In this document: positions 46,400 through 57,800 of the stretch, piece after piece
Layout of the letters: each line of letters opens with the position of its first letter
How positions within the stretch are numbered: position 1 is the first letter of the stretch
Assembly: GCA_010094045.1 (NCBI GenBank)
Contig: ML986665.1
Coordinates: 1-64,000, forward strand
From: Lojkania enalia
Lineage: Eukaryota > Ascomycota > Dothideomycetes > Pleosporales
Length of the DNA stretch: 64,000 nt
Direction of reading: 5' to 3'
The notes under the pieces: model-generated
Told to the model about the DNA's origin: nothing
The model's input: the letters and a program-made list of their open reading frames with translations, nothing else
The model's database searches: none
Made by a program: the position numbers and the translations under genes

Positions 46400-49300
46400 T
46401 TATGTAGGATGAATCGAAGACTCAACCTGGAATATCCATATCTCTCCTGACCCAACTCCAAGGCTAACTGTATTCCCTGACACAGCTGAACATGACGGAC
46501 GGTATTCCGAGGGCAACCAGAGGAGCTTTGTTGATTTGAGTGTAATCCATATTCGGTCTAAAGATAAAGCTACGTCCTGGTAAGCGGACGTTTGAAGCTC
46601 TGTGGTAGTGGTGGTACTCGAAAATAGTGATGGAGTAATTGTGATGGAACCAATATCGGTGTGCAGACATGAGCCATTCGTATCAAAAGTGAGACGAGAA
46701 GGACGCTTGTTAACACTAAGTGTCTGCATACAGGCGCCGCTGGCCAGGTCCCATATCTTGACCGTGTTGTCGCTTGACGCCGACGCCAGCCATCTCGAGT
46801 CGGGCGAGAAGGTTGCCGAATTAACGAAATGGCTATGACCCTCGAGCGTCTGCGAGCAGGCGCCGCTGGCCAGATCCCAGATCTTGACTGTAGTGTCATC
46901 CGACGCTGACGCCAGCCATTTCGAGTCAGGCGAGAAGGTTGCCGAATTAACGAAATGGCTATGACCTTCGAGCGTCTGCGAGCAGGCGCCGCTAGCCGGG
47001 TCCCAGATCTTAACCGTATTGTCGATTGACGCCGATGCCAGCCATCTCGAGTTGGGCGAGAAGGCTACCGAGAGGACAGCACTGCTGTGACCCTCGAACA
47101 TCTTCGAGCAGGCGCCGCTAGCCAGTTTCCAGATCTTGACTGTAGTGTCGCTCGACGCCGACGCTAGCCATTTCGAGTCAGGCGAGAAGGCTACCGAATA
47201 GACATAATGGCTATGGCCCTCGAGCGTGTGCGAGCAGACGCCACTAGCCAGGTCCCAGATCTTGACCGTATTGTCAAACGATGCCGACGCTAGCCATTTC
47301 GAGCTGGGCGAGAAAGCTACCGAGCTGACATGATGGCTATGGCCCTCGAATGTTTGCGAGCAGGCATTGCTCGTCAGGTCCCAGATCTTAATCGTGTTGT
47401 CGCTCGACGCTGACGCTAGCCATCTCGAGTCGGGCGAGAAGGCTATCGAGTGGATAGTATTGCTATGATCCTCGAGAACCTGCGAGCAGGCGCCGCTGGC
47501 CAGATCCCAGATCTTGACTGTAGTGTCGCTCGACGCCGACGCTAGCCATCTCGAGTCAGGCGAGAAGGCTACCGAGTGGATAGTACTGCTATGACCCTCG
47601 AGCGTGTGCGCGCAGGCGTTGCTGGTTAGGTCCCAGATCTTAACCGTGTTGTCGCTTGACGCCGACGCTAGCCATTTCGAGTCGGGCGAGAAGGCTACCG
47701 AGTGGATCGTACTGCTATGACCCTCGAGCGTGTGCGAACAGGCGCCACTGGCCAGATCCCATATCTTGACTGTATTGTCGCTCGACACCGACGCCAGCCA
47801 TTTCGAGTCAGGCGAGAAAGCTACCGAGTGGAGATAATGGCTATGACCCTCGAGCGTCTGCGAGCAGGCGCCGCTGGTCGGGTTCCAGATCTTGACTGTA
47901 CCGTCAAATGACGCCGAAGCCAGCCATTTTGAGTCGGGTGAGAAGGCGACCGAGTGGACAGTACTGCTATGGCCCTCGAGCGTCTGTAGACAAGGAGACC
48001 AGTTATCTCTTATAGATGGTGTTATTTTAATCCACTTTGGTTCTTCGTCTTTAAATAGGCCTCTGATTAAGCTGCGCCTAGGACTGAACAGAAGCGCGGA
48101 TGCATATGCCTGAAGAGGGGCACTCTCTATTGCCACCTTGTGATACATGATGAATCGATGTGCGTCCTGGACGAGTTCTAGTAAACAAGATGCCTCTGTC
48201 CTCTCCTGCATTGGGTTAGCTTGTAGTTCATATAGAGTATTGCTCGCTCATCTGGAAATTACCTGAACTAATTCTAAAAGCTTTGCCATTGAAACTACAC
48301 CCTTTGACATGCTTTGGCAAAGGCTGAGGGCTTCTAACCAGTAAAGATACATGGTTCGCAGAAACACGTCAACAGAGCCTTCATCCTGCAGACTGCTTCG
48401 ACTATTCGAAGGAGAGCCAGAGCTCCAGTCACAGAGATGGTCGATCCAGTAGATGCAGGAGTACCGTAAGGCAGCTATTGGATCCGGATCCGGCCGCCTG
48501 GCCTGCTCTGTAGGATATCCTAATTCTTGTAAATCGTACATATCTCGATGCAACGTTTTAGACATGGCTTGAAGCGATCTGGAGAAAAGGACGCCGTGAA
48601 ATTCCTCTTTTCTAGAAGAAAAGATCTCGTGGGATGCCTTCGTAGACAAAAAGTCCCTTACTGATTGATGCACAAAGTAGATAGTGTCTTCTCGTAGAGT
48701 AAGAAATGACCCGCAGAGGCCAATGATCTCACGTATTGACCCAGCATCGTCTGCCATGTCTTCTAGCTCTGCAACAAGAGTGACTAGCTCTTGAAGTGTG
48801 ATAGGCTGATACACGATGGTGACCAAAGCAAGTATTCGTTTGCAGAGATCGGCATCCTCTAAAGTGCTAATCTGCTGCAACATCCGGTCGTATAGTGAGT
48901 CAAGACCGGGCGGGAAAGCATTCAGCTTCTTGATAACGTGTCGCCTGGGAACGTTTTCGAGGTTTTGGCAGACCAACGCCACCCAGAGAAAGGTATCGTG
49001 TGCGTTCGAGGATAGGTGGTCTAGCACAGCATATCGTGTTATGTCATCGTACTTTTTCTGCTCCACTAATTGAAGCACTTTGTGCTGAATGAAAACTCCA
49101 ACAGCTGTAGAGACAGGCTGTGCGTTGAGTTCAAGGCTCAGCCTTACTTTGTCTCCTACTCTCTCTAGCCGTTCTTCGACGTCCGGCCAGTTGCGGCTTG
49201 AGACAATCCACTTGATGCGAGGAGACGCAGAAGACGTCTGGACGATAAGATCAAGCAGTTTTCGCAGGTCTGCTACGCATTCGTCGAGAGCGTCAATGAC

Positions 49301-50590
49301 TAGATACGTGCTATTCAAGCTCGGGTCTTGCAGGATGTTTGTGAAGATCTCGGATAAGGCAACCCAGGCATTTGTATCCTCGAACAGGGCTTTGCCCGCG
49401 TGGTCGTACTTCTTCCGTATATGAGAGACAAGAGATGGCTGCTGGTTGACAAGCAAGTACAGTAGACCTCGCAGCACGGCCGTGGCGTTGTTGATTCGCG
49501 AGTCCGTAGCCTGGCAGAAGAAGTAGGCCAGCTGACCTGTCTTAGTCATTGACTTGTTCAACTCATTGATGATGCCGCAGAGCAGCATCGTTTTGCCCTT
49601 GCCAGGATTGCCCTTGATCCATAGCAGTCGGCTCTGCTCGTTGTCGCGCCATCGCTGGAAGTCAGAGTTTTCGAGGATCCAACGGTACGAGTCCTCTAGC
49701 AGTCCACCCTTAGTCTCCTCAAGACGCTTCTTGTCATCGCAGGGATCGGTGAGGTGTAAGTCTCGGATACATGACGACAGCTTGTCGATCTCCTCTTCGA
49801 GCCTTTTGAACGCACTTGCCATTCCTTCGCCATAACGCAGGGGTATATCAACATCAAAAATACCGAGTAATGAGTACGCCTTATCTTCTTCGAGCTTGGT
49901 CTGGCGGCTTCTTATCCACTGAAATCGATCTTTAACGCTGAAACGAGACAAAGGAATTCCTTGAAGCGCTGTCTTAGGAATACCCGTTATCTCGTGGATT
50001 AGTTGCTCTAGAGAACTTTTGTCCCCAAGTCGCTTATGTTCCTGGGAGAAGAACTCGACCGAAACTGGGCCCAGAAGCTCTTGAAGCGTCCAGCCCCGAG
50101 TAAACCATTTGCTTTTCCGGAAACTAGATTGCCAGAAGAATGGATTGTAGTCCTTGTTGCCTATTCCTTCCGTCTTCGCCCAGTTGAACAGCAAAGGCAT
50201 ATATTCCGTCAATTTATTTTTCATATTCGACGTAGGGTTTGTTGTGGATACATCTGATAGATAGACGTAACATCGAGTCGCGTTGCGGTACCAGCGAAAC
50301 ATGGAGTTGATAGCCAGCGAGAGTTCGGCCTTGTTCGCCTTGTTGATGCAACAGGTGTCAATCCAAAAGTATTCCAGGCCGTCTCGTACAACTTGTTCTT
50401 CACAGAACCGGATCTTCTTGTAGCCAAGCTTATGCTTGCCAGCGCCATTTGTTAGGTCGTCGAAGGTAACTTCCTCGTCGTCCGCTCCCCATGTATGCGA
50501 AAGTATCGCGTAGGGAGGGATTGCCTCATCGCTAGCCAAATCCTTTGTGAGAGTGAACTCGCCCGTCCTGCTGCGCCGTAAAAGACGCAT
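46400..50590 (-). CDS. HET-NACHT-WD40 (HNWD) NLR protein, 1,377 aa, two exons
   Basis: Fungal NLR of the Podospora HET-D/HET-E/HET-R class: a non-self recognition receptor of the cytoplasm that can trigger heterokaryon incompatibility cell death. Exon 1 is 50590-48263 and exon 2 is 48205-46400. The 57-bp intron (48206-48262) has GTAATT, GCTAAC and CAG, phase 0. Splicing restores AKLLELVQ-ERTEASCLLE and removes a TGA, so the two long frames are one gene; the paralogue at 25.7 kb has the same intron. HET domain: residues about 26-250 (PPYAILSHTWG, YFWIDTCCIN, WFTRGWTLQELL, AYSLLGIFDV, RYGEG). NACHT: Walker A GNPGKGKT at 327-334, Walker B TYLVIDALDEC at 428-438. Ten WD repeats span about 848-1267, followed by a C-terminal WLPSEYRPSC block. 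No defect seen; predicted functional. Confidence 0.93.
46733..47992 (-). repeat. Ten 126-bp WD40 repeats of HNWD
   Basis: Exactly 10 x 126 bp, each a 42-residue CSQTLEGHS...[28 protein letters not shown] unit. Repeats 9 and 10 differ at three of 42 positions. Most differences fall at unit positions 10, 11, 12, 13, 29, 31, 39 and 41. Near identity between units indicates ongoing repeat exchange. Confidence 0.95.
48206..48262 (-). other. Intron of HNWD (57 bp)
   Basis: Donor GTAATT, branch site GCTAAC, acceptor TGCAG. The donor and position are conserved in the RIPped paralogue (53-bp intron near 27995). Confidence 0.9.
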
Positions 50591-50885
50591 TGTTTCGCAT
50601 CAGGCTGAGTGGGCGCGATCGACAGTACGGCAACTCGCTTGTGCGTTGAGAAAATCAGCTGTCGGGGTTAGCAGGTATACAAGAAGATGGGGCGCTGAGC
50701 TATACCGAAGAATTGCATCTGAGAGAGGGACGACACAACTGTGCTGTGAGCTCATTCCGCTGCGACTTGTCGGGGCTGCCCCACAATGTGGCGCGGTGAG
50801 GCTGACATGCAGAGGTCACGCCACAGCTGGAGGTGAATTTGCATGCAGACTAGGCTGAATATACATATGTTGAGAAGCGGACGAA
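50591..50885. promoter_or_regulatory. Upstream region of HNWD
   Basis: 295 bp between the HNWD start and the right inverted arm must contain the promoter and 5' leader. No TATA box or other motif stands out. Plus-strand frames here are not convincing genes. Confidence 0.4.
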
Positions 50886-51013
50886 CACCTTGATGACGCT
50901 AGCAGAGAGGATGGCCGAACCGCACCTGCCAGAGGGTTGCAGATGTTTCGAAATGTATAGATAATGGGGGGGGTAGAGGTACATGTACGACCCATGAGAT
51001 CGCCACTCTCTAG
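50886..51013 (-). repeat. Right inverted arm around intact HNWD
   Basis: Inverted partner of 46085-46222 (ATGTTTCGAAATGTATAGAT, GTAGAGGTACATGTACGACC, CATGAGATCGCCACTCTCTA). Outside 51013 the match stops, probably where the LINE inserted. Confidence 0.85.
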
Positions 51014-51148
51014 GGAAAAACTTCTGAATTGTTGATAAGGAGGATATTCATCTCGGACATTCTTTTACTCGAACCGCGGACACTCGCTTAGCTAGTTCCC
51101 GCTGCAAGGCGGCCCGCCCGGACCACCGAACCTTGTGCCGAAGCCCCG

Positions 51149-52375
51149 ATGGCGACGTCAAATTCTGACCACAACCCATCGACACCACCCCCTGCGCCAG
51201 CAAAACGTACCAGGAGGCGAACAACAAAGGCACCTGATATACTGCAGCAGCCCCCGACAACGAGGGCAACAGCGAGCCGATCCATACAGGCTAAGCGCAG
51301 AGCTATAGTACTGCTGTCACCGCAGAACGAGGAACCTAATGGCATACAGCAACATCTAGAGCAACATGAACTACCGCTACCTCACACTGGGCGTGTATCG
51401 ACCTCTTCTCGACAAGTTCTTGATGGCGGTAGCACCGGGATAGGGGAGCTAGCTGAACTTATTGCGAGCCTGAAACAGACAATAGTACAACAAAACAATA
51501 TTATTGCGAACCAGAACAAGATTATTAAAGACATTCAAAGCGACCGCGCAACATTCTAAGCAGAACAACAGAATCTTAAAGACCAGATCGTAGAGCTACG
51601 TGAAACTATATGCTCTCTTCAAATGCAGCTCAACACCCGTTCGACCGAAGCGCCGTCAAGACATATATAGGCTGCAGTCGCAGCCAGCGGACAGCAGGCA
51701 GGATTAGGTACAAGGCCTTCAAGGTCGACGAATAGAGGAAGGGTCGACAAGGAGAATAAACGACAGCTAGTGATTGATGTTAGCCAGATAAGAGACGATA
51801 TGACGGAGAAGGTAGCGACTACAGAGGCGGCTAAGCAGGCGATCCAGCAAAGTATGAATGGGGTTGAAAATCTCGTAAGAACAACGGTAAAAGACTTCCG
51901 TGTATGGCGAGCGAATAACAATACAAGCGTGATTAAGTTCTCGGTTAATAAGAATAAGGAGGCAGCGGTCCGGCAGGTAACAGTAGACTGGCTTAAACCA
52001 ACCCTACCGGGTGTAAGGCTAGTAGGACCTAAGTAGTATCCGATAAAAGTAGACTAGATTGAGGTAGCTTTAGCTATAGATGTGGAGAGTGGCAAAGTAA
52101 GCAGGTTAGCAATAGAACGATTCGGTATAGAAAACGGAGTGGAAGTATACACGATGTGATGGCTAGGGCAACCAAGGCCTAGAGGACAGTATACGTCAGC
52201 AGTAGTTAAGGTAGCAATAAAGGAGGAGGCTGAGAAGCTGCTAAAGTTAGACAGCGTGACGTTTAGAGGAGGGGGTATTATAGTATTATAATTCGAGGAG
52301 CGACGCATACTAGTAGCCTGCTATAAATATAGAAGGTTTAGATATAGAGTAAGAGACTATATATAACAAGAGGCA
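51149..52375 (+). pseudogene. LINE ORF1 (Gag-like), broken
   Basis: Starts MATSNSDHNPSTPPPAPAKR, with a basic Pro/Thr-rich N-terminus, then a Gln/Asn/Ile-rich coiled coil (SLKQTIVQQNNIIANQNKII) and a conserved DxxxRPxxKxVTVDWLKPTLPG-like block (near 51895-52030). One phase holds from 51149 with nonsense codons at 51557, 51668 and 52034. At the end there is a row of eroded CCHC knuckles (VACYKYRRFRYRVRD, EGHLYYK). This is the layout of ORF1 in Tad/MGR583-type fungal LINEs. It is moderately RIPped, more so towards the 3' end. Confidence 0.75.
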
Positions 52376-54508
52376 TGCGATATATACGGGTAAGAAGGGC
52401 ACTTATATTATAAGATGGTTAACCTGCGATACATTAACTACTAAGGCCTATATTAAGTATTATACCGAGAATGCTTAGAATTTAAGAAAGAGATAGGTAG
52501 GATTCTTACATATTAACGCTATAAATAGAGAACTCCGGATCCTTTAAGTAAATATAAAAAGAACTAGAGAAGCGCAGCACGCGCTTTATAATAATATAAT
52601 ACTAGCTAACTTTTACTTTATTCTAGGGTAGGAACCTAGATACTTTCTAGAAGAGGGAGAAGTAGTACTATATAGCACGAATCCACGCTAGATAATATAT
52701 ATACTATATAGTAGATAAGAAGAATAGTACCTAGTTTAAACGTATATCTAGGCATCGAAAGATATTAAGGCTATATAGTTATATATAGACTCGGTAGATA
52801 TTACAGCTATATAAGTATATATAAGTAGAAGAAAACTAATAATAGTATCGGTATATATTCCAGATATATCTTCGTTAACAAGAACTAGAAAGGAGAACCT
52901 AGAGGAACTTAATAGCAGGCTATAGGCAATCGATAGGCTAGTATAGTAGGAGTAACTATACAACCCATATACGGAGGTAGTAGTTACTAGCAACTTCAAC
53001 TAATATAACCTACTATAGGGAGGAAGTTATATTAATAGTACAGTAAGTTAAAAGGATAGTATACTAATTATTAACTTTATAATAGAGCTATTATTATAGA
53101 GCCTTCTACTAGTAGGACTAACTATATTTATTAGCGATGCGGGATACTCGTCGACTATTAACCTAATACTTATAATAGCCGGGTTAGTAGAGAACCTAGT
53201 TAAGTGCTTGATCTAGGAATATAAATATAGGTTAGACTATAAGGCTATATAGACGCGCTTCTATATAAATATAGATAAAAAAAAAGGCTAGGAGAAGCTG
53301 CTGTTTAAAAACACGCCGTAGGATAAGATTTAATAGATAGTTAAGTAAGAGAAGAAAGCAGGCTTTCTAGTAGAAGATATTAAGGAGATAGCTAGCCGGC
53401 TTATACAGTAGGCGACTAAGGCGGTAGAGATATACTATCTAAGGGCGAGACCGTCGCGGTTTATAAAATAATAGTAGAGTAAGAACCTCACGGCGCTAAG
53501 AAAGTTGTATATATACTAGAGAAATAGAGTATATATAATACGGTAGTAAGAAAGAGAGGATACAGAACTGCACAATACAGCGACGAGAGTAAGAAGACTC
53601 TTCTATAGGATAATCCGATAGTACCGTAAGTAATACTAGAAAGCATTCCTCAATAACAATAATAATATATAGAAGGCAGCTAAATATCTAGACTCCTAGG
53701 CAAGTAGCTTATTTGCTAGAATACTACTAATCTAAAAAACTAGCTAAGAGAGAAGAATTACTATAGAGGATAAAGAGATAGGATAAGAGCTGCTCTATAT
53801 ATTCTTCCCTAGCCTACTACTATACGAGTATAAGGAGACGCTAATAATATACAATTAACTCTACTACGAGCCGATAGCTAAGTATAAGGTAAAAGCAGCC
53901 GTCTTTAGAGCAAACCTAGATAAGGCGCTAGAAAGAGACGGCCTACTAGTAAGAGTATAGAGAGAGCTATAGCCGGTCCTAAATAATAAGATTACGCAGC
54001 TATTCGCGAGATCTCTCGAACTAGAAAAGATACTAAAAGAGTAGAAGGTTATAAAAATTATACCGCTGTAGAAGCTAAATAGAAAAGACTATATAATAGC
54101 TAACAACTACTAGCCAATCTTACTACTACTAACGCTGGGTAAGGCGCTCGAGTCGCTGGTAGCTGAGAAGATAGTATATCTAGTAGAGGAGTATAGTCTT
54201 TTACCTAAGATATACTTTAGCGCGTGGAAGCAGAGGGCAATAATATATATACTATTATACCTCTATAAGAATATATTTAAGGCTTAGCGCGGAAAGAAGA
54301 TGCTATTACTAGTTTCGTTCAACGTTAAGGGAGTATATAATAATATAGCTACTAAGCTAGAGATTAGAAGATTGCGGCAGCGATAGATCCCGGAGAAGAT
54401 TATATAGTAGATATAAGACTTCTATATAGAATAACAAGTATATATTCTTATTAACAGTAGGATAATAGAAGTATAGAGTCTTCCGCAGGTAGATCTTCTG
54501 TAAGAAAT
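52376..54508 (+). pseudogene. LINE ORF2 (endonuclease and RT), cut by copia
   Basis: Endonuclease relic: FILGQEP-like, then SVYIPDISS and the TNFNx(Y)NLLWGG-like region near 52990-53020, and SDAGYSSTINLIL near 53135. RT relic: KVIKIIPL, NNYxPILLLLTLGKALESLVAEKI near 54100-54170, and motif A as SFNVKGVYNN near 54310, where the catalytic Asp is Asn. The reading breaks inside the GLPQGS-type motif at 54495-54508, where the copia LTR begins. The rest of this ORF2 is not found after the copia element. Inactive. Confidence 0.75.
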
Positions 54509-54674
54509 TATTTCTAAATAGTATATAACGAGGTAGTATATATATCTACTAGGTATATACGCTATGATAGAGTCTATAGCTTGTCTACTTATAGAGGCTG
54601 AAATAATATATATATATATAAGTCCTTAGAAGCTTATAGACTAATTAATATACTTAAAGAATTATATTTTTAAC
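54509..54674 (+). repeat. 5' LTR of copia element
   Basis: Aligned without indels to 61059-61224. It starts TATTTCT where the right copy has TGTTTCT. Confidence 0.8.
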
Positions 54675-54829
54675 TAGTTATAAGCCTAGTTATATATACT
54701 ATACCCTTTTAGTAATAGTCTAAATACAGTCTTTAAGAAGTTAAACTTTTACAGCTATAGCTAGTATTAAACTTACTAATAAATCTGTTAAAGCACAGGT
54801 TAAAGTACTTTAAAGCTAGGAAAATTACC

Positions 54830-57800
54830 TTATATAGAAGCGCGACCTAAAGTTTATCGCTAAAGTAAATAATATCTAGAATATTCTTACTAGAGAAGAG
54901 ACTATCTAAAATAAGCTAATATAACTAACCTTTTCTAGCATTCTAACTTAAGCTAAACTAGCTAAGAAATTAAATAGTAAAGATACTAACCTAACCGGTA
55001 GTAGTATAGAAGTTTAAATAAGTAATTAGCTAAATCTTATTATCTAGTTTTATAAGCTTAATCTTAACGAATATAAAAAATAGTAGAAACGTTTTTAATA
55101 TATATAAGGCTTCCTATCTACTACTATTAATACAGCCCTTTAAGGATATATTAAGGATGAAGAGAACCTACAGCAGGTAATAGAGAAGCTTAAGGGACTC
55201 TATAAGATAAATAACACTTATACTCTAAATATAACTCTAGGAAAAATTAAATAACTTAAGTTTAAGAGATTAGTATCTAATTTTATTAATATTCTTAAAA
55301 CCCTATAATAAGATATTATTAACCTTAAAAGTACTTTTAGTAATAAACAACTTATATTAAAGGTTATATACTTTCTATTAAACTATTTTAATAGATTCTT
55401 AGATATCTAGAATTTTTTAGCTAGAACAGCTACCCTTCTATACAACCTAGTAACTCTCTATAGATATCTTTTAGGAGTAGAGATATAACTAGCGTTAGAA
55501 AAGGATAATAAAGAGAGTATAGTAAAGAATAAGGGAAGAGAAAGAAAAGACTAACAACTCTATAAAGGATATAATAAGTAGAGTACCTATAATAAATTAG
55601 AATGCTAGATTATACACTCTAAACTTAGGGAGAATAAATTTAACAAATATAAGAAAGCCTTAAAATAGTTTAAAAGATAGGTTAATACTACCTAAAATAT
55701 AGGATTTAAAGATTATCTTAAACCTTAGTTATAATATAGTCCTAAACACCCCGGTAGAATTATAGCTACTACTATACTCTACTATAATAAATAGAAAGTA
55801 ATATATATAAATGCTAGATTAAACAATAAGATAATAAACCTAGATAAATATTCTTCTATAAGGAACAAAACTAATATTCTAGAATATAATAATCTAGGTA
55901 ACTTTTTATATCTAGAAAGGCTATAACTTATAAATAGTTTTAATCTATAAATAATAATACTACTTAAAGATAATATAGTAGAATAAAGCTTTAAATAGAT
56001 TATTAACTCTAGTATAAATATCTATATTATAAATAATAAAGTATAGTTTCTAAATTCTAGAAAATAATATATACTATTAGAACTGTAAATAATAGTAGCC
56101 TATATATTAAAGAAGCTAGAATTATACTCCTCCAGCTAACTACTAATAGTAATAAACTAGTTAAGCTAGAGCTGTATAATATAGTTTATACTTAAGATAC
56201 TAGATATAATATTCTATTACTCTCTTAAATTACTAAAAAAGTAAAGTTTATAGAAGTCTAGAAGATTAAAGAAATATCTATTAGAACTGCTAAAGGTTTT
56301 AAAATTAGCTATACTAGCCTAATTAATAGACTCTTTTACTTATAAATTAACCTACTAGAACATCTAAATAACCTCTAACTAAGTTAAAGAGAACTAATCT
56401 TACTATAAATAAACAGCACAAGAGATATAAAAGTAGTAGAAGAAGACTCTATACAAATTCCGGACTAATAGCTTCTACTAGAAGTTTAGCTACCTTTTAT
56501 TATATCTCTACTTAATTATAATAATCTAGTCTAGAAATAGTATAGATAAATAGGATACTTTAGTATTTAGAGCTTAAGAAATCTCCTTAAAGTAAGTAAT
56601 AGTATTAATCTAACTAATAAACAATTACAGGTAAAATTAAGTACTATCTATCCTATCTATACTACTACTAAAGTAGTAAATAGAATCTCTAGAGATCTAG
56701 CAACTCGACGAGCTATAAATCTAGAGGAAATAATATATATAGATATATAGGAACTGTATCTAGTTAGTATATAAAATAATATAGTATATATTCTAGTTAT
56801 AATAGATAATATAACTTGTTTTACCTGGTTAGTAAGATATATAACTAAGGATAAGATTCTAGAAGTCTTTTAACACCTTTACTAAACTATTAAAAAACGG
56901 AATAATATAATAATTCGCGTATACTAACTTAATAATAAGTTTCCATTTTATAGAGAACTTTAGGACTAGTTCTAGCGATATATAATCTCTTTAGAAAACT
57001 CAGTACCCTATATATATTATATAAATAGTATTACGGAAAGAGGTTTTTATATAGATAGAGAACGAGTATTAGTAATACTATAAGAAGTAATAAATAGCGT
57101 CTTATTAACAATTTCTAAGATACTTGGTATATATATAAAAGAAGTAATAAGAAATATTTCTCTATTAGAAATACTATAGGTTAAAGCTTTCTTATATATA
57201 ATCTAGATTAAAAATAGATTACTATTATAGGCCCTTAAAGGGAAAATAATATTATAGGAAGTATTTTATAAACTTAAACTAAACCTTAATATTAAACGGA
57301 TCTTTAGTAGTTAGGTCTATATTACCTATCTACTAGAATATAGATAAAAAACCCTTTTCTAACTATAAGAATAGATTAGGTATTTTATTAGTTTCGAAAC
57401 TAAAGCTTTACTAAAAATTTAGTATCTAGATAAAAAACGCGTTATACATATTACTATACTATATATTAATAATAGGTAAGGCTAGACTAATAACTATAAT
57501 AGTAAAACTCTCTCTAATTAAATTCTAATTACTAAAATAACTTTAGATAATAATATTTTAGATAATAAATTGACCCTAGAAATACCCTTCTAACTATATA
57601 TAAGTAGCCTAGGAAGTTTATACAACTCTATATAAACTAGTCTATAAGTCTCTTACTACTTAACTTAAAGTACTTCTAAAACCTCTCCCTACTTTATATA
57701 GATTAATTATAATACTATATATTACTCTAAAGAGGATAGTAATAATTAAATATATCTATATTTAGATAATCTATTTAAGACCTAAAACTAGTCTTTAAGT

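Noticed and set aside
46733..47992. Regular 126-bp repeats as a CRISPR array or minisatellite
   Set aside because: They encode in-frame WD40 units without spacers, inside a eukaryotic NLR gene.
47702..48113. Plus-strand frames opposite the HNWD gene (also 48816-50257)
   Set aside because: Shadows of the strongly coding minus strand; no independent features.
48206..48262. HET-NACHT and WD40 as two separate genes or an operon
   Set aside because: A good intron joins them in phase, the paralogue has the same intron, and the WD frame lacks a proper N-terminus of its own.
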